64,000 bases of DNA from assembly GCF_016859125.1 (NCBI RefSeq), contig NZ_CP069338.1, positions 9,923,501-9,987,500 of the forward strand, read 5' to 3'. Origin of the DNA: Archangium violaceum. Its GTDB lineage: Bacteria; Myxococcota; Myxococcia; Myxococcales; Myxococcaceae. The notes beneath the pieces were generated by a model. The model worked only from the letters and a program-made list of their open reading frames with translations, was not told the DNA's origin and searched no databases. Positions 27,399-36,638 of this stretch are shown here, one piece after another (position 1 is the first letter of the stretch; the number at the start of each line of letters is the position of its first letter). The translations under genes were made by a program, and so were the position numbers.

Positions 27399-30089
27399 TC
27401 AGGCGCGGATCTCCGCCCCTTCCCGCTCCAGCGCTTCCAGCGCCGCGGTGATCGCCCCCACCAACGCCGCCTCGTCGCCCGGGCCCTCCACCCGGGCGCC
27501 CTGCCGGGTGATGTAGAACGAGTCCATGGCGCGGTGGGCCTCGGTGGCCACCTTGGCGACGGCGATCTGCACGCCGGCCCGGGTGAGGGCGGAGGAGATG
27601 GCGTGCAGCAGGCCGACACGATCCTGCGTCACCACGTCCACCACGGTGAAGTCGCGGGAGGCGCGGTTGTCCACCGTCACCCGGGGAGGCACGGGCGGCA
27701 GGTGGCGATGCAGGAGCGAGCCCGTGCGGCGGCGGCGCAGCACGTCCTCGAGGGAGACCTCGCCCATGAGGACGCGCAGGAGATCCGTCCGGGCCATGCG
27801 CCAGCGCGAGCGCTCGAGCAGGTGCCCATGGGGAGGCCGCACGTCGAAGACGTCCAGCGCGAGCCCGTCCGAGGTGGAGATGATACGCGCGGAGAGGATG
27901 TCGATGCGGTGGGCGGACAACACGCCGGTGAGCAGCGAGAGCAGGCCGGGCCTGTCAGGGGCCACGAGGGACAGCTCGCTGTAGCCGGCCTCCGGGTGGT
28001 GGCGCAGGGCCGCGGCCAGCGGACGCTTCCGGGCGCACGCGAGCAGGCGCGCATGGAGCGTGGCGTGCGAGGGATCCGTCCCGAGGAAGTAGCGCTCGGG
28101 GAGCACCCGGCCCAGCTCGCGCGCCCGCGTCTCGCCGAGGACCCGGGCCCAGCGCGCATGGAAGCGCACACGCTCGAAGGGAGTCTCGCCCGAGGGCGCC
28201 GCCGAGCCGACCAGGTGGGCCCGGGCCTTTTCATACAGCTCGCGCAGGAGCTGTGCCTTCCACCCCGTCCACATGCGAGGCCCCACCGAGCTGATGTCCG
28301 CCCAGGTGAGGAGGTAGAGGCAGGTGAGCTTCTCCACGTCGCCCACGCTCCGGGCGAAGTCGGCGATGAGGGCCGGGTCGCTCAGATCGCGGCGCTGGGC
28401 GGTGTGGCTCATCACCAGGTGATCCTTCACGAGGAACTCGGCCACCTCGCGCTGGCGGGGCGAGAGGCCCAGGCGCTCGCCGAGGGCGACCATCAGCAAC
28501 CGGCCCTTCTCCGAGTGGTTGCCTCCCATCCCCTTCCCCGCGTCGTGCAGGAGCATGCCGAGGTAGAGCGGGAGCGGATCCTTCAGGTCGCGCATCTCGC
28601 GGGAGAGCTCGGGCTCCTGCTCCACCAGGTCTCCGGCGCGAAGGGCGTAGAGGCGGCGCACGGCGAAGAGGGTGTGAACGTCGACGGTGTACACGTGGTA
28701 CAGGTCGTGCTGGTGGTGGGCGGTGACGCGGCCGAACTCGGGCACCACGGCGCCGAGCACGCCGGCGTCATGCAATTCGAAGAGGCGCTCGCCCCGGGTG
28801 CCCGGCCGGGCGAAGAGGGCCTTGAAGGCGGCGGTGACGGCGGGCGTGGCGCGAGCGACCTCCAACGCGGGCAGGGCCTGCACCGCCTGCTCGCGGGCCC
28901 ACGAGTAGAGGGGCAGACCGTTCTCCTCGGCGGTGCGGAAGAAGTCGAGGATGGAGGCGGGCTCCCGGGTGAAGAGGCCCGGATCGGACACGGTGAGCTT
29001 GCCGCGGAAGACCTTGAAGGCACCGAGCCGGCGCTCGGGAAGGAACGAGATCTTCCGGGCGAGGCGGAGCTCCTCGCAGCGGGCGATGAGCGCGTCGGCG
29101 GCCTGGCGCAGGGCGTTGGCGGCCAGGTAGTAGTCGCGCATGAAGGCCTCGACGGGCAGCACGGGGCCCTGCTGGTAGCCGAGGAAGCGCGCCAGCTCCT
29201 CCTGGAGATCGAAGGTGAGCCGATCCTCCTTGCGTCCGCGCAGGAAGTGGAGCTGGTGGCGGATGCGCAGCAGGAAGTCGCGGGCGGCCTTGAGGCGCGT
29301 CACCTGCGAGCCGGGCAGGATGGACTGCTGCAGCAGGCCGGTGAGGCCGCGCGTGCGGAAGCGGACGCGGGCGATCCACAGGGCCGTCTCCAGATCGCGC
29401 AGGCCGCCATCACCCTGCTTGAGGTTGGGCTCGAGCAGGAAGACGGAGTCGCCGAAGCGCTCGCGGCGGGAGCGCAGCTCCTGGACCTTGTCCTGGATGT
29501 AGGCGTCGGCGCGGTGGGCGAGGAGCGCGGGGAGGATCTTCGCCTCGAACACGTCGGAGACGGCGGCGTCGCCGGTGAGGAAGCGCGCGTCGAGCAGCGC
29601 GGTGCGGATGGTGTGATCGGCGTCGGCGGCGCGGACGCACTCGTCGGGGCCGCGGGCGCTCCAGCCGACGGCGCGCTTGAGATCCCACAGGAGCGTGGGG
29701 AACGCACGGGCCAGGGGCGCGACGGACGCCTCGGAGACACCGGGGCCGCGCAGCAGGAGCAGATCCAGGTCCGATTGGGGAGACAGCTCGCGGCGCCCGT
29801 AGGAGCCGAGCGCGACGAGGGCGAGACCCGGGGGCGCGTGGAGCTCGGCGGAGAGCTCGGAGAAGAGCCCCTGGACGAGCCGATCCGTGGCGGCGGAGAG
29901 GAGGCGGCAGGTGGACAGGCCGGCGGCGCCGCCCCGGTGGAAGGACTCGGCGCGGGCGTGGGAGTCGCGGAGGTACTCACGCGCGCGGGTCAATCGGTCC
30001 TCGGGCGCACCGGTGGGGAACCCGGGGAGCGAGCCGATGGCCTCGCGATGGCTGGACGGTGGCGGTGGCGGAATGGGCGGGACGCTCAT
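27399..30089 (-). CDS. glnD: PII uridylyltransferase/uridylyl-removing enzyme
   Basis: 896 residues, the usual GlnD size. GlnD senses glutamine and adds or removes UMP on PII proteins. The nucleotidyltransferase motif GSYGRRELSPQSDLDLL (about residues 95-111, Asp107 and Asp109) is followed by a helical linker, an HD domain (LLHDAGKGMGGNHSEKG) and two C-terminal ACT domains (LVAPDRPGLLSLLTGVLSAH and VTQDRVGLLHAISSALTRAG) for glutamine sensing. The start at 30089 gives a Pro-rich N-terminus. No glnB gene is adjacent; the PII-like protein at 25494 is too divergent to assume it is the target. Confidence 0.95.
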   Translation of the reverse strand: MSVPPIPPPPPSSHREAIGSLPGFPTGAPEDRLTRAREYLRDSHARAESFHRGGAAGLSTCRLLSAATDRLVQGLFSELSAELHAPPGLALVALGSYGRRELSPQSDLDLLLLRGPGVSEASVAPLARAFPTLLWDLKRAVGWSARGPDECVRAADADHTIRTALLDARFLTGDAAVSDVFEAKILPALLAHRADAYIQDKVQELRSRRERFGDSVFLLEPNLKQGDGGLRDLETALWIARVRFRTRGLTGLLQQSILPGSQVTRLKAARDFLLRIRHQLHFLRGRKEDRLTFDLQEELARFLGYQQGPVLPVEAFMRDYYLAANALRQAADALIARCEELRLARKISFLPERRLGAFKVFRGKLTVSDPGLFTREPASILDFFRTAEENGLPLYSWAREQAVQALPALEVARATPAVTAAFKALFARPGTRGERLFELHDAGVLGAVVPEFGRVTAHHQHDLYHVYTVDVHTLFAVRRLYALRAGDLVEQEPELSREMRDLKDPLPLYLGMLLHDAGKGMGGNHSEKGRLLMVALGERLGLSPRQREVAEFLVKDHLVMSHTAQRRDLSDPALIADFARSVGDVEKLTCLYLLTWADISSVGPRMWTGWKAQLLRELYEKARAHLVGSAAPSGETPFERVRFHARWARVLGETRARELGRVLPERYFLGTDPSHATLHARLLACARKRPLAAALRHHPEAGYSELSLVAPDRPGLLSLLTGVLSAHRIDILSARIISTSDGLALDVFDVRPPHGHLLERSRWRMARTDLLRVLMGEVSLEDVLRRRRTGSLLHRHLPPVPPRVTVDNRASRDFTVVDVVTQDRVGLLHAISSALTRAGVQIAVAKVATEAHRAMDSFYITRQGARVEGPGDEAALVGAITAALEALEREGAEIRA

Positions 30090-30175
30090 GGCTGACTCGC
30101 AATCGCTCGGACGGGCCTGGCGACCCCGTCACGACCGAAGGATGCAAGAAGCGCCACGGTCCCGCTACTGCACCT

Positions 30176-31753
30176 TCACCGCACGTTCACCGTGGCCATC
30201 TGGCGGCGGCCACCCAGGAAGTCCTCCACGCCGTGAGCGATGGCCTGGGCCACTTCCTCCTGGTACGCGTCCGAGGCCAGACGCTTCTCCTCCTCGGGGT
30301 TGGACAGGAAGGACGTCTCCACGAGGATGGCCGGCATCTTCACGCCCAGCAGCACGTAGAAGAGCGCCTCCTTGGTGCCCAGGTTCTTCACACCCTTGTA
30401 GTGGCTGGACAGGTGGCTCACCAGGTTCTTCTGCACCTGGTTGGCCAGCCGCGTGGACTCCTCGGTGTTGGCCTTGGTGGCCAGGTCCGCGAGGATGAAC
30501 TGCAGGTCGCTGATGCCCTTCTCCGAGGACGCGTTCTCGCGCGCCGCCAGCCGGATGGAGTAGCGATCCGCCGAGGTGTTGAGCGTATACGTCTCGATGC
30601 CCCGCAGCTTCGAGGAGGGCGCCGCGTTGCAGTGGATGGAGATGAAGAGGTCGCCCTTCATCTCGTTGGCCAGACGCGCGCGCTCCTCCAGCTTGAGGTA
30701 GTGGTCATCCTCGCGGGTGAGCATCACCTCCAGCCCGCGGGTGCGCAGCTCACGAGCGAGCTTGCGCGCGATGGCCAGCGTCACTTCCTTCTCCTGGGTG
30801 CCCTTGCGGCCGATGGCGCCGGTGTCGTGCCCACCGTGTCCGGCGTCGATGACCACCCGGCGCACCTTCAGCCCGAGCTGCTCCGCCAGCGTCAGCTCGG
30901 AGGCGTTGGACGCCTTGGCCACGGCCTCGAGGCGGGCCTGGGCGACGTGCTCGTCCACCGGAGCGGTCACGGGCTTGTTGGACGCGAGCGCCTCCACCGG
31001 CTGCGGGGCCTGGGGCTGCTTCGCGGCGGGCTCTCGAGACTGACTGTTGATGGCCTCGATCAACGGTGACACCTCGGGCTTCGCGACCTCCGGGGCGGAA
31101 GCCACGGCCTGGGCGGGGGCCGGGTCCGGATTGGCCGGCTTGGACAGCTCGACACGAACCACCGGAGCCTGCTGCTCGGCCGGAGCTGGCGCGGGCGTCG
31201 GCTCCGGAGCACGAACCGGGGCCTTGGGGCGCGCGGGCGCGGGCGTCTTGGGCGAAGGAGGCGGTGGCAGCGTGGCCAGCAGCGCCCTCAGCTCCCGGGC
31301 ACGATCGCCCTTGTAGACGGCGAGGCTGTTGGTGATGACGCGACGCGCGGCCTCGGGTTGATCCAACCGCTCGAAGTAGATGCGCGCGAGCACCAACGCC
31401 GCGTCGTCCGCGAGCCGGTGCCGCGAGTGGGACTCCACCACGCGGGTGTAGTCGGCGATGGCCGCCTGCTGATCCTCGACGACGAAGGAGATGCGGCTCA
31501 GCTCGTTGAGCAGCTCCGCCGCGGTGTAGAGGGCCTCGGCGGTTCGCGCGCTCTTGGGGAAGCGGCTGGCCACGGACTCGAACTTGCGCGCCACGTTGAG
31601 CCAGTTGTGGCGCAGCTTGCGTCGCGCCGCGTCGTCCTTGAGGGCGTAATAGGACCTGCGGGCTTCCTGGTAGGCCTCCTCGGCCGCGTCACGTTTCGCC
31701 TGGGCGGCGATCGGCGACAACAGGGCCAGCAACAGGATGAGGCGAGGGACCAT
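30176..31753 (-). CDS. N-acetylmuramoyl-L-alanine amidase (AmiC type)
   Basis: 525 residues with an N-terminal signal peptide (residues 1-19). Residues 20-160 are a helical region with TPR-like text (FPKSARTAEALYTAAELLNE), where E. coli AmiC has an AMIN domain. A Pro/Ala-rich linker spans about 162-265. The catalytic Amidase_3 domain (about 297-515) has zinc ligands in VVIDAGHGGHDTGAIG (His306), EKEVTLAIA (Glu321) and SIHCNA (His374), and the catalytic glutamate in LVETSFLSN. The enzyme cleaves the amide between MurNAc and the stem peptide during cell separation. The N-terminal domain may be the septal targeting module. Confidence 0.93.
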   Translation of the reverse strand: MVPRLILLLALLSPIAAQAKRDAAEEAYQEARRSYYALKDDAARRKLRHNWLNVARKFESVASRFPKSARTAEALYTAAELLNELSRISFVVEDQQAAIADYTRVVESHSRHRLADDAALVLARIYFERLDQPEAARRVITNSLAVYKGDRARELRALLATLPPPPSPKTPAPARPKAPVRAPEPTPAPAPAEQQAPVVRVELSKPANPDPAPAQAVASAPEVAKPEVSPLIEAINSQSREPAAKQPQAPQPVEALASNKPVTAPVDEHVAQARLEAVAKASNASELTLAEQLGLKVRRVVIDAGHGGHDTGAIGRKGTQEKEVTLAIARKLARELRTRGLEVMLTREDDHYLKLEERARLANEMKGDLFISIHCNAAPSSKLRGIETYTLNTSADRYSIRLAARENASSEKGISDLQFILADLATKANTEESTRLANQVQKNLVSHLSSHYKGVKNLGTKEALFYVLLGVKMPAILVETSFLSNPEEEKRLASDAYQEEVAQAIAHGVEDFLGGRRQMATVNVR

Positions 31754-31853
31754 GAGGAGTCCTCCAAGGACGGAGAGGGCTACAGACGTGTGTCACGGCC
31801 CCCCTGCCCCCGCAAATTTTCGCCCCCCAATGAACCCTGGCTCGACGAGGGTC

Positions 31854-32618
31854 TCAGCGCACCCAACCCAGCGCCCGGGCGAGCTCCTCGTCGATGACGC
31901 GGGCCTGGCCGGGCAGAGAGGACAACACCGCCGCCAGCACCTTCTCCCCATTGCGCACCGGAGCCCGACCGGGGCTCAGGCGCGCGCGTACCGCGAGCGT
32001 CTGCTCCTGCTTGCGGAAGGTGGCGGGGAAGAGCACCTCCCGACGGGACTCGGGCAGCGGGCCGTCCGGCGTCAGCCACACCAGCATGCCCTTGCGCAGC
32101 GGCTCCAGCTCCGCGCGCAATGTCCGCCGCAGCTCCCGGGCGAAGAGCCCCACGGCCACCAACGCCCCGAGCCCCAATCCCCAGGGCACCAGTCCCAGCG
32201 CCTGCGCGCGCGAGCGCACGTAGGCCGCCTCCCGGGGCTTGTCCGGCACGCGGGGATCCACCAGCAGCGTGACGAGGGCGCCCGGAGCCAGCCCCTCGGC
32301 GTACTCGGCATGGGTGCGCACGCCACTGGCCGAGTACTGCACCTTGTCCACGGCGTAGAGCACCTCCAGCTTCGCCTCGGCGCCCTCGCGCTCGCCCCGG
32401 GGCGGCAGCGTCATGGCCGCCACCCGGCCCTCCAGCTCCTGGGCTCGCGAGAGGAAGCCCTGCTCCTCCACCACGAAACGGCCCAGGGCCGACGCTCCCG
32501 CGCCGAGCGCCGCCATCAGCACCAGCCCCATGGCCAGCACCCGGAGGAGCCGGGCAATGGCTCCGGGAACCTTCGAGAGGGGGACGCGCCTGGGGGCCTG
32601 GGGGATGGCGAGCTGCAT
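31854..32618 (-). CDS. DUF3592-like membrane protein
   Basis: 254 residues with two membrane helices (about 24-50 and 140-163) enclosing a periplasmic domain of about 90 residues with text typical of DUF3592 (EGRVAAMTLPPR, ASGVRTHAEYAEGLAPGALV, TLLVDPRVPDKPREAAYV). The C-terminal 85 residues are cytoplasmic or soluble. Function is unknown. It is divergent from the histidine kinase gene; the intervening 242 bp holds both promoters, none of which is clear by eye. Confidence 0.65.
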   Translation of the reverse strand: MQLAIPQAPRRVPLSKVPGAIARLLRVLAMGLVLMAALGAGASALGRFVVEEQGFLSRAQELEGRVAAMTLPPRGEREGAEAKLEVLYAVDKVQYSASGVRTHAEYAEGLAPGALVTLLVDPRVPDKPREAAYVRSRAQALGLVPWGLGLGALVAVGLFARELRRTLRAELEPLRKGMLVWLTPDGPLPESRREVLFPATFRKQEQTLAVRARLSPGRAPVRNGEKVLAAVLSSLPGQARVIDEELARALGWVR

Positions 32619-32860
32619 GCCCCCATCCTACCTCCCGGCTCACACCCAGGTCAGCGAGTACTCACAGCGAGGAAGTCGTGCTCGAACAGGACGCGGGCCC
32701 GCCTCGACTCGTCCCACGTCACCGAGCACTGCCCGCCAACAGCGACTGCAACGGCCTGCCCGTGGCGGAGGCGAAGAAGTGGGCCAGGCTTCTTCTTCAA
32801 CGGTGTATGATTGTTCACAGACCCTCCTCGAGTTCGCGGCATGGGGGATTCGCTTTCGTC

Positions 32861-34786
32861 ATGTCGAGAACATCCACCGCTGAAATGGAACAGGCCGCGC
32901 CGGGGCTCGTGACATCCCGGGAGCCGTTGCCCCGGAGAGCCGGGGGACGGTTCCTCTCCCGGTTGGACGTCTTCCTGTCGGAGCCCCTGCGCCGGGCCCC
33001 ACCGGAGGATCTCGGCCGCTACCGCCTGCTGGTCTGCATCGCCCTGGGCCTGATGCTCGTCGACGTGCTGGCCCTGCTCTTCCTCCCGTTCAACCCCCAG
33101 GCCTGGAGCGACGGCCCGGTCGCGCTCATCTCCCTCCTGCTCAACGCGCTCGCGCTGACGCTCCTGCGCCAGCGCTCCTCGCACGAGCTCTCCGCGCTGC
33201 TCGTCTGCTGGACCATCGCCGGCGCCTTCGTGGTCTCCAGCCTCACCAGCGGCTGGCCCTACACGGCCTCCCACGCGGCGGCCATGCTGCTCCCGGCGCT
33301 CTCGGTCTACCTGGTGGGGGCACGTCCGGGGCTCGTCCTCACCGTGCTCGTGAGCCTGTACGTGGGCATCCTCCACCCGCTCCGGTTCACGACCCCGGGC
33401 GTCGTGGCCACCCCCATCCCGGCCGGTCACCTGTGGATGCTGGACACCTTCGCCGCCCTCTGCATGCTGGGCATCTGGGCCGTGAGCTGGCTGCACACCT
33501 CCGCGCGCGATCACGCCCAGACGGCACGCGAGCAGGCACTGCGCACGCTCCGCGAGAGCGAGCGCAAGCTGCACAGCCTCATCGAGAACACCGATGATCA
33601 GGTGTGCTCGCTCGATATGGAGGGACGGGTCATCATCGCCAACTCGGCGATGCGGCGGGCCTTCCGTGAGCGCCATGGCAGGGAGCCGGTGCCGGGCGAG
33701 CCGCTCCCCATCCAGGAACCCGCGGGGATCCAAGAGAAGATACGACAGCGCATCAGCCAGGCCATCACCGGACAAAGCGTACGGCTCGAGGACATCCACA
33801 CGCAGGGAGATCGGGTGCGGGTGGTGGATATCTCCATCAAGCCCGTCTTCGGAGAGGACGGCCAGCCCCAGGGCGTGACCCTCTTCGGACGGGACGTCAC
33901 CGAGCGAAGGGAGGCGGAGATGAAGCTCGGCGAGATGCACCGCACCCTGCTGGACGTGTCGCGGCAGGCGGGCATGGCGGAGATGGCCACGGGGCTGATG
34001 CACAACGTGGGCAACACCCTCAACAGCGTCAACGTCTCGGCCAGCCTCATCACCGACCGCATCCGCGGCCTTCGCGTGGGAGGGCTCATCCGGGCCGCGG
34101 CGCTCCTGCGTGAGCATCAGGAGGATCTCTGCACCTTCCTCGCCACGGATCCCCGCGGGCAGCAGCTCCCGGCCTATCTCATCGCCCTCTCTGGGCAGCT
34201 CGCCGAGGATCAACAGGCGCTGCTGGCCGAGCAGCAGACGCTCACCGACGGACTGGATCACGTGAAGTCCATCGTCACCATGCAGCAGGGACACGCCCGC
34301 GTCGCCGGCATGATGGAGCTGATGTCCGTGACCCGGCTCATCGATGACGCCCTGCGCCTGCACGCCGTCACCTTCGAGCGCGCGAAGATCGACATCCAGC
34401 GCGAGTACGCCGAGGTGCCGCCCATCCTGTTGGATCGGCACAAGCTGTTGCAGATCCTCCTCAACCTGCTGAGCAACGCGCGCCACGCGCTGATCGACAG
34501 TGGCCGCCCGGACAAGCGCCTCACCCTGCGCGTCCGGCCCGCTCCCGAGGATCGACTGCGCATCCAGGTGTCCGACAATGGGAAGGGCATCTCCGCCGAG
34601 CACCTCGGGCGTCTCTTCACCCAGGGTTTCACCACCAAGAAGGACGGCCACGGCTTCGGGCTGCACATCAGCGCGCTGGCCGCCATCGAGATGGCCGGGA
34701 GCCTCACCTGTGACAGCGCGGGGCCCGGTCAGGGCGCCACCTTCACCCTCGAGCTGCCCATGCAGTGCGAGGATCCCCGGAGCTGA
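32861..34786 (+). CDS. Membrane-bound PAS sensor histidine kinase
   Basis: 641 residues from the ATG at 32861; an ATG 183 bp upstream is open but adds 61 low-quality residues. Six membrane helices span about 54-212. A PAS domain (233-350: LHSLIENTDDQVCSLDMEGR) precedes a dimerisation helix with GMAEMATGLMHNVGNTLNSV, whose His381 is the expected phosphorylation site. The ATPase domain shows LLNLLSNARHAL (N box), SDNGKGIS (G1) and KKDGHGFGLH (G2). The MHNVGNTLNS form of the H-box is a recognised myxobacterial variant. No response regulator is adjacent, so it is an orphan kinase. Confidence 0.9.
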   Translation: MSRTSTAEMEQAAPGLVTSREPLPRRAGGRFLSRLDVFLSEPLRRAPPEDLGRYRLLVCIALGLMLVDVLALLFLPFNPQAWSDGPVALISLLLNALALTLLRQRSSHELSALLVCWTIAGAFVVSSLTSGWPYTASHAAAMLLPALSVYLVGARPGLVLTVLVSLYVGILHPLRFTTPGVVATPIPAGHLWMLDTFAALCMLGIWAVSWLHTSARDHAQTAREQALRTLRESERKLHSLIENTDDQVCSLDMEGRVIIANSAMRRAFRERHGREPVPGEPLPIQEPAGIQEKIRQRISQAITGQSVRLEDIHTQGDRVRVVDISIKPVFGEDGQPQGVTLFGRDVTERREAEMKLGEMHRTLLDVSRQAGMAEMATGLMHNVGNTLNSVNVSASLITDRIRGLRVGGLIRAAALLREHQEDLCTFLATDPRGQQLPAYLIALSGQLAEDQQALLAEQQTLTDGLDHVKSIVTMQQGHARVAGMMELMSVTRLIDDALRLHAVTFERAKIDIQREYAEVPPILLDRHKLLQILLNLLSNARHALIDSGRPDKRLTLRVRPAPEDRLRIQVSDNGKGISAEHLGRLFTQGFTTKKDGHGFGLHISALAAIEMAGSLTCDSAGPGQGATFTLELPMQCEDPRS

Positions 34787-34875
34787 GCCGGCCGCGAGTG
34801 TGAACCCGTTCACAGCCGGGCCCGGGAGCCGGTGCTATAGCGTCCTCACTCGACATCACACGAGGGGGGAACACC

Positions 34876-35475
34876 ATGAGAACATTCATCCTGGCACTCA
34901 CGGCCGCGAGCACGCTCCTGGCATGCAAGGGCGGAGACACGGCCCACGCGGCCAGCCCGGCGGATTGCGCCACATCTTCATCATCTTCTTCTTCGGGAAG
35001 CTCGTCCGGGCTCTCGGCTTTCGAGCAGGGCCTGGTGGGTCCGTTGCTCACGGACGTGCGCGAGGGCGTGCAGCCCTGGAGCGACCAGAGCATCGGCATC
35101 TGCAAGGGCCAGGGCCGCGACTGTGAGGAGTTCGTCGGCGTCAACGCCGAGGATCTGCCACCCGGCGAGTACATGATGCGCGCCGAGCTCAAGGTGCCGC
35201 GCGTCGGCGACAAGGGCACCTGGAAGGTGAAGTTCGAGGTCCAGTGCACCACGACGCGCAAGACCGAGCGCGGCGAGACCACCACCACGAGCACCACCAG
35301 CAAGGAGTACGAGGTGCAGTACGCTGGCACGGAGCGCGGCTCGCGGCTGTCGCCGCTCTACACCATCCGGAGCCCGGACCCGAGCGGCGAGAAGCACTGC
35401 AACTACAAGGTCACCTCGCTGCATCCGGACAAGCCCACCGAGTGGACGGGGAGCTGGTCGGTGCCGCAGGCCTGA
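34876..35475 (+). CDS. Small lipoprotein of unknown function
   Basis: 199 residues. The signal peptide has the lipobox TLLAC (Cys17). A run of serines (about 34-45) leads to a beta-rich domain of about 140 residues containing YMMRAELKVPRVGDKGTW, VKFEVQCTTTRKTERGE and a Thr/Ser-rich stretch, with four cysteines that could pair. No family is recognised. A strong intrinsic terminator follows 27 bp after the stop, so it is a monocistronic gene. Confidence 0.75.
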   Translation: MRTFILALTAASTLLACKGGDTAHAASPADCATSSSSSSSGSSSGLSAFEQGLVGPLLTDVREGVQPWSDQSIGICKGQGRDCEEFVGVNAEDLPPGEYMMRAELKVPRVGDKGTWKVKFEVQCTTTRKTERGETTTTSTTSKEYEVQYAGTERGSRLSPLYTIRSPDPSGEKHCNYKVTSLHPDKPTEWTGSWSVPQA

Positions 35476-35502
35476 AAGTTCGCGGATCATGAGACAACAA
35501 GA

Positions 35503-35542
35503 CGGCTCGGGCGCGGATGCGTGCCCGGGCCGTTTTTCTTTT
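35503..35542 (+). terminator. Rho-independent terminator
   Basis: A 10-bp stem (cggctcgggc at 35503-35512, gcccgggccg at 35523-35532, one G-T wobble) with a 10-nt loop is followed directly by tttttctttt. This is the clearest intrinsic terminator in the window and ends the lipoprotein transcript. Confidence 0.9.
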
Positions 35543-35612
35543 CTATCGGACCTGCGTGCGCTAGGCAGCGCTCCCTGCCAAACAGGCAATACGTGACAAC
35601 AGGGGAAGTGCC

Positions 35613-36626
35613 ATGCTCGCGTTTCAAAGGACGTCGTTCCATGCGGTACTGCTGCTGAGCCTGGGAGGGCTCGGATGCGATCTGTTCCAGGGAGATGAGG
35701 AGAAGGAGAACAGGGCCCCCACCATCACCCGGGTGACCGCGACGCCGACCTCCATCAACGAGGGAGCGAGCACCACGCTCTCGGTGACCGCCAGCGACCC
35801 GGACGGAGATTCCCTCACCTACTCCTGGACCCAGCTCCCGGCCGCGCCCACGGGCACCTTCAGCGACGAGACGGGAGAGACCCGCACGTGGACCGCGCCC
35901 CTCCTGGCGAGCGACACGACCTTCACCCTGCAGGTGACGGTCTCGGATGGAAAGGGAGGCTCGAGCCAGGCCACGGTGGATGTGGCGGTGGCCAACGTCG
36001 CCACCCCCAACCGCGCGCCCTCGGTGGCCGAGAGCATCACCGCCCCTGATTCGGTGATCGCCGGTGACACCGCCGAGCTCACCATCGTCGCCAGCGATCC
36101 GGACGGCGACACACTCACCTATACCTGGACGACGAGCCCGGCCGGCCAGGGCACCTTCACGAACCCGACGGCGGCCACCGCCCAGTGGCGCTCCTCCGAC
36201 ATCAACGAGGCCACGACCTACACCTTCCAGGTCACCGTGTCCGATGGAACCGACTCCGTGACGCGCTCGGTGGACGTGCGGGTCGACGTCCCCTCCTATG
36301 CCGCGCACATCCAGCCCATCTGGAACGCGCAGTGCGTTGGCTGCCACACCGGCTCTCCAGGTCGCGGAAACCTGACCCTGGACGCGGACAAGTCCTACGC
36401 CTCCATCGTCAACGTCGGAGCCGCGGGAACGCCTTGCGGCCCCACGGGCCTCAAGCGCGTGTTGCCGGGCAAGCCCGATGAGTCCCTGATGGTGACGAAG
36501 CTCGGCAGCCCCCCCATGCCCTGCGGCAACAGGATGCCGCCGAACAACCAGGCCCACTTCGACGAGCACCCCGGCGAGCTCACCCGCATCCGCTCGTGGG
36601 TTCTCGCCGGCGCGCTCAACAACTGA
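35613..36626 (+). CDS. Lipoprotein with two Ig-like domains and a cytochrome c motif
   Basis: 337 residues. The lipobox LGGLGC (Cys22) follows a signal peptide. Two cadherin/PKD-like beta domains occupy about 35-130 and 135-227, each with the phrase VxASDPDGDxLTYxWT and ending TFTLQVTVSDG or TFQVTVSDG. The C-terminal 110 residues carry one haem c motif, CVGCH (241-245), in the context AHIQPIWNAQCVGCHTGSPG, and later a likely distal ligand region (GSPPMPCGNRMPP). This arrangement, with an exposed multi-Ig stalk and a haem domain, is seen in surface proteins of myxobacteria and planctomycetes; electron partner and role are unknown. Confidence 0.85.
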   Translation: MLAFQRTSFHAVLLLSLGGLGCDLFQGDEEKENRAPTITRVTATPTSINEGASTTLSVTASDPDGDSLTYSWTQLPAAPTGTFSDETGETRTWTAPLLASDTTFTLQVTVSDGKGGSSQATVDVAVANVATPNRAPSVAESITAPDSVIAGDTAELTIVASDPDGDTLTYTWTTSPAGQGTFTNPTAATAQWRSSDINEATTYTFQVTVSDGTDSVTRSVDVRVDVPSYAAHIQPIWNAQCVGCHTGSPGRGNLTLDADKSYASIVNVGAAGTPCGPTGLKRVLPGKPDESLMVTKLGSPPMPCGNRMPPNNQAHFDEHPGELTRIRSWVLAGALNN

Positions 36627-36638
36627 CCCGCACGCCTC

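Noticed and set aside
27534-30095. An 853-codon plus-strand frame opposite glnD
   Set aside because: Gly/Glu/Ala/Val-rich antisense text without motifs; glnD on the other strand is unmistakable.
34809-34841. ttcaca and tatagc as promoter of the small lipoprotein
   Set aside because: Spacing of 21 bp is too long for a standard sigma-70 promoter.
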